From NCBI GenBank assembly GCA_023430545.1, contig JAEZAF010000182.1, positions 8,345-72,344 of the forward strand: 64,000 nucleotides of DNA, given 5' to 3'. Position numbers and translations under genes: made by a program. The notes under the pieces were generated by a model. The model searched no databases, was not told the DNA's origin, and saw only the letters and a list, made by a program, of their open reading frames with translations. Positions within the stretch are counted from its first letter, which is position 1. Every line of letters begins with the position of its first letter. This document shows, piece by piece, positions 1 through 7,866 of the stretch. The DNA comes from Chloroflexota bacterium (lineage in GTDB: Bacteria; Chloroflexota; Anaerolineae; Aggregatilineales; Phototrophicaceae).

Positions 1-858
1 CGCCTCAATCGCTGCCGCCAGATTCAGCTCTGGCACAGGTTCGAACTCGACTTTCGGGCGGAACAATCCCGGACGTTTTGTCGGCGCATCCTCATGAGTG
101 GTGCGATAGTTCGGCAGTGCGCCGGGGATCGTGCTGTTGGGTGCAGGCGGTAATGAAGTTGATGCGGGTCTCGACACTGGTTGTGCGGGCGCTGCCTCTT
201 CTGGCCTGCTGAAGGTTACCGGAGGGGCCGCCGGGACATCGTCGGTCGGAGAGGTCAGCAGATCGACATCGGGCAGATCGAAGTCATCATCCGACATCTC
301 TGGCAGATCGGCCATCTCCATGCCTGCGTTGTCATATCCTGCGTCGCTATAGGCATCATCGGTCGCTGCGGTCTGGACCGGACGCGGCGTGTCTGGTTTG
401 GCGATGGTTTCCGCCAGTTCGCGCATCAGCCGAGAGAATTTTTCCTTGACTTCAGGGTTTTCGGTCATCGAGCGATAGCCGGTCCCATCCAGATAAACCA
501 GCAGTCGGTCATCTTCAAGGTCACGTGCAACTGCCAGAAGCTGCTTCACCTGCGTCATGTGACCGTCCGACAGCCGGACGCGGTATTCGACCGTTGGACC
601 GGTCTGCGGTGCTTGCGGCGTGCGTGGGGAAGCGACTGGATAGCTGGTCGAGGTGTTGAAATGCGCACTTTCGACCGCCTGCATGTCCGCCGCCGACTGT
701 GTGGCGTTCAGCTCACTCAGCTTACGGCGTCTCCGTGCTGGCTTGACGATGCCGAAGTAAATCATCAGGCCGAACAGGCCGATGAAAAACACGACGACAT
801 AGCAGATCAGTGCCGAGGGGATCTGTTCAAGAAACTGGTTGAGTTCATCAGGATTCAT
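1..858 (-). CDS. membrane-anchored protein of unknown function (3' end outside window)
   Basis: The reading frame is open from an ATG at 858 to the window edge (286 codons visible, no stop). An AGGA Shine-Dalgarno sits 8 bases upstream. It starts 12 bases after the mutM stop, so the two are probably one transcript. The protein has a single N-terminal membrane helix (about residues 17-37), then a basic stretch, a compact mixed region (about 90-155, containing YRVRLSDG and LLVYLDGTGYRS) that looks folded, and a long acidic, Pro/Ala-rich tail that looks disordered. The likely topology is a short outside end with a cytoplasmic bulk. I do not recognise the family and assign no function. The linkage to mutM need not mean a DNA-repair role. 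Confidence 0.75.
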   Translation of the reverse strand, partial: MNPDELNQFLEQIPSALICYVVVFFIGLFGLMIYFGIVKPARRRRKLSELNATQSAADMQAVESAHFNTSTSYPVASPRTPQAPQTGPTVEYRVRLSDGHMTQVKQLLAVARDLEDDRLLVYLDGTGYRSMTENPEVKEKFSRLMRELAETIAKPDTPRPVQTAATDDAYSDAGYDNAGMEMADLPEMSDDDFDLPDVDLLTSPTDDVPAAPPVTFSRPEEAAPAQPVSRPASTSLPPAPNSTIPGALPNYRTTHEDAPTKRPGLFRPKVEFEPVPELNLAAAIEA

Positions 859-870
859 CAGAATTATCCT

Positions 871-1755
871 TTACGCGCTTGGGCTTTTTTTACCGGCATG
901 CGTATCTGTGGCCGACGGTTTTTCGGTGGGTTCGGGTTGGCAGTCCGGGCAGTAATGCGTCCCGCGCTGTGCCACCCGCGTTTTGCGAATCGGTGTGCCG
1001 CAGTGATGGCAGGGCTGGCCTTCACGCCCATACGCATACAGATAGATCTGTGCTTCGCCGCGCTCACCATCCGGTTTGCGATACCAGTTCACGCTTGCGC
1101 CTTCATGCCGGATACCGTCAGAGAGGGCTGCACGCACCGTCTCATACAGTCGGGCGATTTCTTCAGCGGTCAGGCTGTCTGCACGGCGCAGGGGATGGAT
1201 ACCTGCGCGAATCAGCGCTTCGTCCGCGTAGATATTGCCTACCCCGGCGATAAACGACTGATCGAGCAGCAGTGCCTTGATATTCTTCATGCGGCCTTGC
1301 AGTCGCTCTGCCAGCATCTCGACCGTGAAATCATCTTCAAGCGGTTCTGGCCCCAGTGCCGCCGCCCCTTTGGAGATTGCGTCGAAGTCCGGCGTCAGAT
1401 AGACACGACCAAACCGGCGCGAGTCGGAAAAGCGCAGTTCGTTGCCATCGTCCAGCCCCAGACGCAGGCGCACCCAGCGGTCCTCGCCGGGATCAGCATC
1501 CTGCGGTACGACGTACAGGCGGCCTGTCATCTTGAGGTGGACGACCAGCAGATCATGATCCAGTTCCACGATGATATATTTGGCACGCCGACGGACGCCC
1601 TGCACCTTCTGGCCGATGATGCGCTCTGCAAACCCTTCCGGTGAATTCAGCGGAAACATCGTGGTCGAATCCGTCCACATGGTCTGAAAGGTGCGGCCCG
1701 TCAGCGGTTCACGCAGGTTACGAACAACAGTTTCAACTTCAGGAAGTTCAGGCAT
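871..1755 (-). CDS. mutM: formamidopyrimidine-DNA glycosylase (Fpg/MutM)
   Basis: Bifunctional base-excision-repair glycosylase/AP lyase that removes 8-oxoguanine and ring-opened purines. The sequence shows the invariant MPELPEVE N-terminus (Pro2 is the Schiff-base nucleophile, Glu3 the acid), the conserved lysine at position 59, HLKMTGRL, the helix-two-turn-helix region around LLLDQSFIAGVGNIYADE (about 163-180), and a C-terminal zinc finger with Cys249, Cys252, Cys269 and Cys272. At 294 residues it is slightly longer than usual because of a polar tail of about 20 residues after the finger. It is the first gene of a short minus-strand unit with the membrane protein at 1-858. All catalytic residues are present, so it should be active. 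Confidence 0.97.
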   Translation of the reverse strand: MPELPEVETVVRNLREPLTGRTFQTMWTDSTTMFPLNSPEGFAERIIGQKVQGVRRRAKYIIVELDHDLLVVHLKMTGRLYVVPQDADPGEDRWVRLRLGLDDGNELRFSDSRRFGRVYLTPDFDAISKGAAALGPEPLEDDFTVEMLAERLQGRMKNIKALLLDQSFIAGVGNIYADEALIRAGIHPLRRADSLTAEEIARLYETVRAALSDGIRHEGASVNWYRKPDGERGEAQIYLYAYGREGQPCHHCGTPIRKTRVAQRGTHYCPDCQPEPTEKPSATDTHAGKKSPSA

Positions 1756-1952
1756 AGGTTATTCACCATGCGCTGATGGCGCTGGCGGAGTCTCCTCTAT
1801 ATGCTGATCAGCAAACGGTATCGTGCAACAACACAGAGTGTGTCATTGAATTACAGTATCAGGATAGCACAGCATCTCTGGTGATTTCATAGACTTTTAC
1901 TGTGTATCCCCTTAATACAGATGAGTGTCATGGTGATCAGGCGACAAAAATC

Positions 1953-1988
1953 AAATGAGGCCGTCTCTATAAAGAAACAGCCTCATTT
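1953..1988 (-). terminator. hairpin terminator after the serine hydrolase gene
   Basis: A 9-base perfect stem (AAATGAGGC at 1953-1961, GCCTCATTT at 1980-1988) with an 18-base loop lies 45 bases beyond the hydrolase stop codon at 2034. The run of T after the stem on the minus strand is short, so termination may be partial. Confidence 0.5.
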
Positions 1989-2002
1989 TCTGGCTTCGGT
2001 AG

Positions 2003-2022
2003 GGGATAGATTCAATCCCACC
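2003..2022. repeat. possible diverged copy of the GGGCGGGATTC REP motif
   Basis: A short imperfect palindrome centred on GATTCAATCCC resembles the perfect palindromes at 8368-8390 and 19700-19722, but the left arm is altered. It sits just after the hydrolase gene. Confidence 0.3.
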
Positions 2023-2033
2023 AATTGCATGTC

Positions 2034-3281
2034 TTAAACCGCTGACTCCGCCAGTGCCCGAGCGAGTACCGGGAATGCTGCCAGCATCCCGTAGAATTCA
2101 TTGCCGGCGGGGGTCGGTGTGGGATAAGAGCTGAATTTCGCGATCACCAGCTCGGCCTTCGGCGCGATGTACAGCATCTGCCCACCATAACCCATTGCCA
2201 GATACGCACCCTGATCACTGTGGGTATTCCACCACTGCTGATGATACGACCATCCCTGATTGAGCGGACTGGCGGCGGCACCGCGTGCAAAATCTGCCGG
2301 ATCTGCACCGCCTTCGATGTCTTCGATCACCGCTGCTGGCACAATCTGCTGGTCGTTGAAGTATCCGCGCTGGAGCATCATCTGTCCAAAGCGTGCCATA
2401 TCGGGCAGCGTCGTAATCAGGCCGGAGCCGGATGTTTCAACTGCTGACGGCCCGACAATCCAGAAGGCGTCACGCTCTGCCCCAAGTTTCGACCAGATAC
2501 GCTCCTGCATCACGTCAGCCAGAGATTTGCCCTCCAGCCGCCTGATGATCCACGCGAGGACATCGGTATTGGTGGTCAGGTAGGCAAAACGCTGTCCGTG
2601 CGGAATCTGCTCATCCTTCAGCATCAGTGGGAGAAACTCATAGGCATCTTCAGCACCGCTGTAGTTTTCTGGTCTGGCACGCCAGCCCATCGCCACACTG
2701 TACTGATAATTCTCCGATACTGGATCAGGCTCATTTTCACGGAAGGTGACCGCCGTCGTCATATCCAGCACCTGACGTATGGTCGCATCGCCGTAGCCGC
2801 TGTCCTTCATCTCTGGCAGATAGTCCGTTACGAGCGCATTCGGGTTGAGTTTGCGTTCATGGACAAGCATTCCCGCCAGCGTGCCGGTCATTGACTTGCT
2901 GCATGACGCCCATGCATGAAGCGTATGCGGTTGCATATCATTCAGATAGCGCTCATAGATCACCTTCCCATGATGCAGGACGATGATCCCGTCGGTGTAG
3001 CTCATCTCCACCATATCGTCGAATGTAAACAGGTTCCCCAGACTATTCCGATAGGTGATCGAGCTGAGATCACGCAGGGCATATTCAAACGGGACGACAG
3101 GCGCGCTGCCACGCCAGACATCCGCCGTCCTGTTGAGCTTCAGTTCGTTCTGAAAACTCCAGCGGTTGTACGGTGCGAAAAGCTGCTGGGCATGGGTCAC
3201 ACGTTTATCAGAGGCAGGCGGGAATCCCGCCATCAGCCCCATTTCACGTGCGGTCTGCGGTCTCTCCGGTGTAGACATCAT
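2034..3281 (-). CDS. beta-lactamase-fold serine hydrolase (class C / NylB-like)
   Basis: A 415-residue protein of the beta-lactamase/penicillin-binding-protein-like serine hydrolase family. It resembles the branch containing 6-aminohexanoate-dimer hydrolase, which cleaves amides or esters. The nucleophile motif SCSK is at about 126-129, followed by a Tyr motif (YLTTNTD) and a Gly-rich C-terminal region (GYGGQMLYI). There is no signal peptide, so it is probably cytoplasmic. I chose the ATG at 3281 (or the next one at 3278) because AGGAAGG lies 4-7 bases upstream. A start at 3350 would overlap the regulator gene by 44 bases. It lies 25 bases downstream of the ArsR-type gene and is probably in its operon and under its control. 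The substrate is unknown. Confidence 0.85.
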   Translation of the reverse strand: MMSTPERPQTAREMGLMAGFPPASDKRVTHAQQLFAPYNRWSFQNELKLNRTADVWRGSAPVVPFEYALRDLSSITYRNSLGNLFTFDDMVEMSYTDGIIVLHHGKVIYERYLNDMQPHTLHAWASCSKSMTGTLAGMLVHERKLNPNALVTDYLPEMKDSGYGDATIRQVLDMTTAVTFRENEPDPVSENYQYSVAMGWRARPENYSGAEDAYEFLPLMLKDEQIPHGQRFAYLTTNTDVLAWIIRRLEGKSLADVMQERIWSKLGAERDAFWIVGPSAVETSGSGLITTLPDMARFGQMMLQRGYFNDQQIVPAAVIEDIEGGADPADFARGAAASPLNQGWSYHQQWWNTHSDQGAYLAMGYGGQMLYIAPKAELVIAKFSSYPTPTPAGNEFYGMLAAFPVLARALAESAV

Positions 3282-3306
3282 GTTTCCTTCCTGTTTTGGC
3301 ATCAGG

Positions 3307-3957
3307 CTAACGCGCCTCTTCGTCTGCCGGAGCCAGCCAGTACTGACCACCGCCGCGTTCGCGCCGCAGATAACCCATATCGATCAGGTCGCGGCGCAAA
3401 CCGACATAATCTTCTTCGTAGATGTCTTTCAGAATCGCGTTCACTTCGAGTTCGCTGTACATCCGGTCCGCCTCAAACAGTGTCACCAGCCAGCGCAGGA
3501 TGACATTTAGTTGTGCAGTCTGGTGCGGCTCACCCGGCACATCGACCAGCTTGCCGTTGAGGGTGTAATCGCGCAGCACCTGCTGATCTTCCGCACTCCA
3601 GCCGAGCGCATCGATCCAGCGGTTATCGGAGATCACAGGCGCTGGTTTTTCCGGTGTCAGCTCGATGGTCTCTGTCAGCCGCTTGAAGCGCGTCAGCCCG
3701 CCTTCATTCAGTCGGTAGAAGCGCTGATTGCCCGCCATCCGCAGTGATGCAAAGCCCGCGTTCCGCAGTTTCGTCAGATGATGGGAAACGGTCGACTCCC
3801 CTAAACCGATGCGCTGTGCCAGTTCGCCAACGGTGTGTTCGCGCTCCTGAAGCAGCCGCAGCAGTGTCAGGCGGCTTTCATCTGCCAGTGTCTTGAGCAT
3901 TTCGAGCAGGGCTTCCTGCTCATCGTATTGTGTATCGCTCTTCCTTCTTGCATTCAT
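3307..3957 (-). CDS. ArsR-family regulator with C-terminal DUF2087 domain
   Basis: The first 85 or so residues form a winged helix-turn-helix of the ArsR type: LADESRLTLLRLL, then VGELAQRIGLGESTVSHHLTKL with the recognition helix, then a wing ending in RFYRLNE. The last 70 residues match the DUF2087 pattern (ELEVNAILKDIYEEDYVGLRRDLIDMGYL), which is often found fused to such DNA-binding domains. No CxC metal site is seen next to the HTH, so the effector is probably not an arsenite-type metal. It is the first gene of an operon with the serine hydrolase. Two palindromes flank its promoter (see 3983-4057), which points to autoregulation. Confidence 0.88.
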   Translation of the reverse strand: MNARRKSDTQYDEQEALLEMLKTLADESRLTLLRLLQEREHTVGELAQRIGLGESTVSHHLTKLRNAGFASLRMAGNQRFYRLNEGGLTRFKRLTETIELTPEKPAPVISDNRWIDALGWSAEDQQVLRDYTLNGKLVDVPGEPHQTAQLNVILRWLVTLFEADRMYSELEVNAILKDIYEEDYVGLRRDLIDMGYLRRERGGGQYWLAPADEEAR

Positions 3958-3982
3958 AGGATAGACTAGCCTTCCATATTGT

Positions 3983-4057
3983 TTCGATAAATATCGAATT
4001 TGATTATTGTCGAAATAAAACGGCTGTCAATCCTGAATTTCGATTCCTATCGAAATT
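3983..4057 (-). promoter_or_regulatory. promoter and palindromic operators of the ArsR/hydrolase operon
   Basis: On the minus strand TTGACA (4030-4025) and AATAAT (4008-4003) are 16 bases apart, placing the transcription start near 3996. A perfect inverted repeat TTCGATA-AA-TATCGAA (3983-3998) covers the start region. A second, with 9-base arms AATTTCGAT/ATCGAAATT (4036-4057), lies just upstream of the -35 box. A lone TCGAAATA half-site lies in the spacer. All share the half-site TATCGAA. This layout fits repression by the dimeric ArsR-type protein encoded immediately downstream. Confidence 0.65.
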
Positions 4058-4190
4058 ACGTGACGGAGACTGGAAAAAACGAGATCTTTAGCTGATTGCG
4101 GGATATGGATCAAGGGGCGGTTCAATTCCGTCTGTCAGTAACATGAAGCGAAGAGGATGCAGGTGCGCGGGAACAGAGGGCTTTCGACCC

Positions 4191-4895
4191 CTACAGCAGT
4201 CGTTCGTCCTTCACGCCCCAGATCTTCTCGTAATCGACCTGCCACACCTCACTCTGCGACATACTGACACCATACGAGTCGAGCAGGGCCAGCACGTCGT
4301 CGGTTTTCCACAGGCGTCCCGGCATCAGCGTGTTAAGGCGATTGGTAATCAGCAGCAGCCCACCCGGACGCAGCACGCGGATACATTCGCGCAGTGTATC
4401 CGCCGGGGACGCCGTGAATTCCAGCGCTTCCAGACAGGTGACAATATCGAAGGTGTCATCGGGGAATGGCAGACACTCAGCATCACTCAGCACAAAGTGG
4501 ATGCGGTCACGGTGATCTGCCAGCTTGAGGATCGCCTGATCCAGCATGCGGCGGCTGATGTCGGTCGCGACGATCTGCCCTTCGAATGGCGGGAACTCGA
4601 ACAGCGCGATCGGCAGGCGTCCGGTGCCCGTCGCGACATCGAGGATCAGGGGATCGGTCTGCGGATGGATCTGCTCCATGATCGGGACGGCCAGCAGATA
4701 CTCCTCATACACGGGATCATACTGCTTGATGCGGTCATAGCGCGTCGCGAAGAGGTCATATAACAGCGTCACAATCCGCTGCCCGAGATAGACGCCTTCG
4801 GTAGCGATCAGCAGCCACCACAGCAGCGCCGCAATTCCACCGACCACCAGCAGTGCCGCGATCACGATCAGTATGTTCACTTCCAATGAGTTCAA
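4191..4895 (-). CDS. membrane-anchored class I SAM-dependent methyltransferase
   Basis: A 234-residue protein. Residues 7-29 form a hydrophobic helix (an N-terminal anchor, not a cleavable signal), leaving the enzyme domain probably in the cytoplasm at the membrane. The Rossmann-like Methyltransf_11 fold is clear: motif I ILDVATGTGRLP binds SAM, the acidic post-I region is ATDISRRML, LPFPDDTFDIVTCLEALEF matches motifs II/III, and VLRPGGLLLITNR follows. Family members include UbiE-type quinone and small-molecule methyltransferases, but the acceptor cannot be told. The gene stands alone between the ArsR operon and hsp20. Confidence 0.85.
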   Translation of the reverse strand: MNSLEVNILIVIAALLVVGGIAALLWWLLIATEGVYLGQRIVTLLYDLFATRYDRIKQYDPVYEEYLLAVPIMEQIHPQTDPLILDVATGTGRLPIALFEFPPFEGQIVATDISRRMLDQAILKLADHRDRIHFVLSDAECLPFPDDTFDIVTCLEALEFTASPADTLRECIRVLRPGGLLLITNRLNTLMPGRLWKTDDVLALLDSYGVSMSQSEVWQVDYEKIWGVKDERLL

Positions 4896-4975
4896 CTTTC
4901 GGGAATGGAGTAAAAAATCAGATTATAGCAAAGGAAGGGAAAACGAATCAGGGGAGAACCCTCAGAGAAAACAGA

Positions 4976-5010
4976 AGCGGGGAACCCAACTGATCGCTGA
5001 GTTCCCCGCT
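4976..5010 (-). terminator. terminator after hsp20
   Basis: A perfect 10-base stem (AGCGGGGAAC at 4976-4985, GTTCCCCGCT at 5001-5010) with a 15-base loop lies 53 bases past the hsp20 stop. A T-rich tract follows on the minus strand. Confidence 0.65.
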
Positions 5011-5062
5011 GCGTATGACCTGCTGTATGATGCCTGAACCAGAATCGGCTCAGGCATTCAGA

Positions 5063-5605
5063 TTAGTTGTTACGGTGATTGCCGTTGTTCGTGCCTTCGG
5101 CTTCGAGCTGCGGCGTCGCTTCCGTCGAGAGGGTGGCGCTGTTACCGCTCAGGCGCTTCACCGGGATGCTGCGCGGAAGGGCATGTTCGGCCTTCGGCAG
5201 TGTCAGGGTGAGGACGCCGTCCTCGTAGTTCGCCTCGACTTTATCAGCATTCACCGACTGCGGCAGGCGGATACGACGGCTGTACTTGCCATAGGCGCGT
5301 TCCTGAACCAGCGTGCGACCATTCTTGCTCTCGTGCCTGGTTTCCGGCATTTCGGCTTCGATTGTCAGGAAGTCATCATGCAGGTTGATATTGATGTTTT
5401 CCGACTTCACACCGGGCAGGGATGTGGTCACGGTGAAGGTGGTTTCATCTTCGTGCACATCGAGTGCCAGCGCGTTGGCGAATTCGCCATTTTCGAAGCT
5501 GCTGAAGGGACGCAGAGAACGGACGGTTTCATCAAACATGCGGTCCATCACATTCTGCATCGCAGCCATCTCACGAATAGGATTCCAGCGTGTAATGTTT
5601 GCCAT
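5063..5605 (-). CDS. hsp20: small heat-shock protein, Hsp20 family
   Basis: A 180-residue ATP-independent holdase chaperone. It starts with the usual MANITRWNPIREM and an amphipathic region (MDRMFDETVRSLRPF). The alpha-crystallin domain runs from about 45 to 140 and includes the A-x-x-x-n-G-v-L signature as YEDGVLTLTLPK. A C-terminal I-x-V-type motif (SIPVKRL) for oligomer contacts is followed by a disordered polar tail. The start is fixed by AAGGAG upstream of the ATG. It is monocistronic, with its own promoter (5697-5726) and terminator (4976-5010). No CIRCE element is visible. Confidence 0.95.
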   Translation of the reverse strand: MANITRWNPIREMAAMQNVMDRMFDETVRSLRPFSSFENGEFANALALDVHEDETTFTVTTSLPGVKSENININLHDDFLTIEAEMPETRHESKNGRTLVQERAYGKYSRRIRLPQSVNADKVEANYEDGVLTLTLPKAEHALPRSIPVKRLSGNSATLSTEATPQLEAEGTNNGNHRNN

Positions 5606-5652
5606 GATTGATTCTCCTTGCGCAATATTTCCTGATTTATTGTTTATGTTCC

Positions 5653-5726
5653 GGCATCCGGGATGCCATGCTTTGTTACATATATCCTAGGCCAGATGTA
5701 TAAGAAAAACTTCTGCAATGTGTCAA
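5653..5726 (-). promoter_or_regulatory. hsp20 promoter and leader hairpin
   Basis: On the minus strand TTGACA (5726-5721) and TATACA (5702-5697) are 18 bases apart, a good housekeeping-type promoter. It gives a leader of about 85 bases. The leader contains a perfect 7-base palindrome (GGCATCC at 5653-5659, GGATGCC at 5661-5667). The hairpin does not cover the Shine-Dalgarno, so a simple RNA thermometer is not obvious. Confidence 0.55.
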
Positions 5727-5838
5727 AAAAATATCAAAACTCCGTGAAAAAAATGTAAGAGCGCATGCCAGTCAGCCGTTGTCTTCCAGAGATGATTCGG
5801 CTACGCTAATCGCTCAGTTTTTGATAGACAGAGGCACT

Positions 5839-7683
5839 ATGCATATTACGCCCGATCTTCAATGGACCGCCGGCCTGCACCATGACGGCTCAGCGGTTTA
5901 TGTTTCCAATCCCTATCCCCGGCTGGACGAGCGTGTCACAATTACCCTGCGCGCCCCACTGGATGCCCCGCTGTTATCGGTCTACCTGCGGACAGAACCG
6001 GACGGTGAGGCCGATCATACGCAGATGCAGATCACGCGCACCGACGCTGTCAGCGCGTTCTGGTCCGTTGAACTTCCGATCACCATGCCGCGCACCCATT
6101 ACCGCTTCAAGCTGATGACCGCGAAGGGCAGTCTGTGGCTGAATGCGCTTGGACTCACGCGCTCCGATGGACCAGATCACTACGATTTCAAGCTGCTGGC
6201 GAACTACGAAGCCCCACACTGGGTACATGATGCGGTCTTTTATCAGATTTTCCCGGATCGCTTCCACAATGGCGACCCGTCACTGACGATTAAACCGGGG
6301 GAATGGACCAAACGCGAGTTCAGTGTACAGGTGCGTAACTGGGAGGACCCGCCGCTGCCATACCGGGAAGCCGGAAACCTCGACTTTTTCGGCGGCGATC
6401 TGCCGGGGATCGCGCAGAAGCTGGATTATCTGCAGGAACTGGGTGTCGATTCGATCTATCTGACGCCGATTTTCACCAGCCCCAGCAACCACCGCTATAA
6501 CATCGACGACTTCTACAACGTTGATCCTCATCTGGGCGGCAACGAAGCGCTCGTTCAGCTCCGTCAGGCACTGGACGAACGCGGGATGCGACTGATGCTG
6601 GACATCACACCTAATCACGTCAGTTCGATGAACGCATGGTTTGTTGAAGCACAGCAGAATGTCGATGCACCGACCGCCGAGTTCTTCACCTTTCACCGCC
6701 GCCCGCATGATTATGTCTCATGGCTTGGTGTGGCATCACTGCCGAAGCTGAACTACAACAGCCCTCGCCTGCGTGAAGTGATGTACGAAGCATCGGACTC
6801 CGTCATCCGGCACTGGTTGAAAGACCCCTACCGCATCGACGGCTGGCGGCTGGATGTCGCCAACATGACCGGACGACTTGGTGTCTCACTGCTGACACAC
6901 AAGGTCAAGCGCGGCATTCGTCGGGCAGTGAAGGCCGAGAATCCGCAGGCCTACCTGATCGGTGAGAATTTTTTCGATGGCACGCCCTATCTTCAGGGTG
7001 ATGAACTGGATGCCGTGCAGAATTATCAGGGCTTCAATATCCCGATGTGGCGCTGGCTGAATGGACGCGATAACGGCTGGCTCGGTGATGGGGGCTGGGT
7101 TGACCGCACCCAGCTTTCATCAGAAGCGCTCTCGGAGCAGATGACGGCGTACCGTGCTGCGATCCCTTGGACCATTGCCAGCCAGCAGTTCAACCAGCTC
7201 GGCAGCCACGACACGCCGCGTATTCTGACGATTGTCGATGGCGATCGTGATTTAGCGTGTCTGGGTGCATTTATGCTGATGACCTATCCGGGTGTTCCCT
7301 GCATCTATTATGGGGATGAAATCGGGATGGAAGGCGGGGCAGATCCGGACAACCGCCGTACCATGATCTGGGACAGCCAGCGCTGGGATAACAACCTGCG
7401 AAGTTTCTATCAGCGGCTGATCGCACTGCGTAAGGAGTCCCCGGCGCTGCGCTACGGCGGCTATCAGCAGATCATCGCGGAGGGTGGCTTATTCGCCTTC
7501 CTGCGCGAAGCGCCAGAGCAGACGCTGCTGATTATCGCCAACCGTGATACCGTCGAATGGTCGGTGATGCTGCCGGTGCGCCATGCCGGTCTGGCGGATG
7601 GCACTGTGCTGGTGGATCAGTTGAGCGATGCGTCATTTGTGGTACGTGATGGCGCGGTCGATCTGGGCGTGCCTCGATGCTGA
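5839..7683 (+). CDS. GH13 alpha-glucosidase / cyclomaltodextrinase-type amylase
   Basis: A 614-residue glycoside hydrolase family 13 enzyme of the MalZ/neopullulanase/cyclomaltodextrinase type, acting on maltodextrins or cyclodextrins. An N-terminal beta domain (about 1-120) precedes the TIM barrel. The four GH13 regions are present: DITPNHVS; GWRLDVANM with nucleophile Asp339; GENFF with acid/base Glu376; and NQLGSHDTPR with Asp458. There is no signal peptide, so the enzyme is cytoplasmic. I chose the ATG at 5839, preceded by AGAGG. The frame is open further upstream to a TTG at 5779 with no better ribosome site. The neighbours are not sugar transporters, so it may serve internal glycogen or maltodextrin turnover. 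Confidence 0.92.
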   Translation: MHITPDLQWTAGLHHDGSAVYVSNPYPRLDERVTITLRAPLDAPLLSVYLRTEPDGEADHTQMQITRTDAVSAFWSVELPITMPRTHYRFKLMTAKGSLWLNALGLTRSDGPDHYDFKLLANYEAPHWVHDAVFYQIFPDRFHNGDPSLTIKPGEWTKREFSVQVRNWEDPPLPYREAGNLDFFGGDLPGIAQKLDYLQELGVDSIYLTPIFTSPSNHRYNIDDFYNVDPHLGGNEALVQLRQALDERGMRLMLDITPNHVSSMNAWFVEAQQNVDAPTAEFFTFHRRPHDYVSWLGVASLPKLNYNSPRLREVMYEASDSVIRHWLKDPYRIDGWRLDVANMTGRLGVSLLTHKVKRGIRRAVKAENPQAYLIGENFFDGTPYLQGDELDAVQNYQGFNIPMWRWLNGRDNGWLGDGGWVDRTQLSSEALSEQMTAYRAAIPWTIASQQFNQLGSHDTPRILTIVDGDRDLACLGAFMLMTYPGVPCIYYGDEIGMEGGADPDNRRTMIWDSQRWDNNLRSFYQRLIALRKESPALRYGGYQQIIAEGGLFAFLREAPEQTLLIIANRDTVEWSVMLPVRHAGLADGTVLVDQLSDASFVVRDGAVDLGVPRC

Positions 7684-7703
7684 TGCTGGAAGTGCGTTAA
7701 AAG

Positions 7704-7821
7704 CCATTTGAAATTTGGTTTCTGGCGGACAGGGCAAACGTTGTCCTATTTTGTAGGGACAGGGCCTGCCCTGTCCGCCGTTTCCATAAATTTCAGAACA
7801 GTTTTCTGAATACTCAAATGG
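7704..7821. repeat. 118-base fold-back (MITE/REP-like) element
   Basis: The outer inverted ends CCATTTGA (7704-7711) and TCAAATGG (7814-7821) enclose a perfect 13-base inverted pair, GGCGGACAGGGCA (7724-7736) and TGCCCTGTCCGCC (7767-7779). It has no coding capacity. It fills most of the gap between the amylase and the TPR gene. Confidence 0.6.
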
Positions 7822-7866
7822 TTTGTTACGTTTAAAGTTCGTCTCTCACGCGAAAGAGGACATCCA

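Noticed and set aside
181..1644. A long plus-strand open frame (487 codons) across the unknown gene and mutM
   Set aside because: It is antisense to two convincing genes. The translation is rich in Cys, His, Arg and Trp with no family resemblance.
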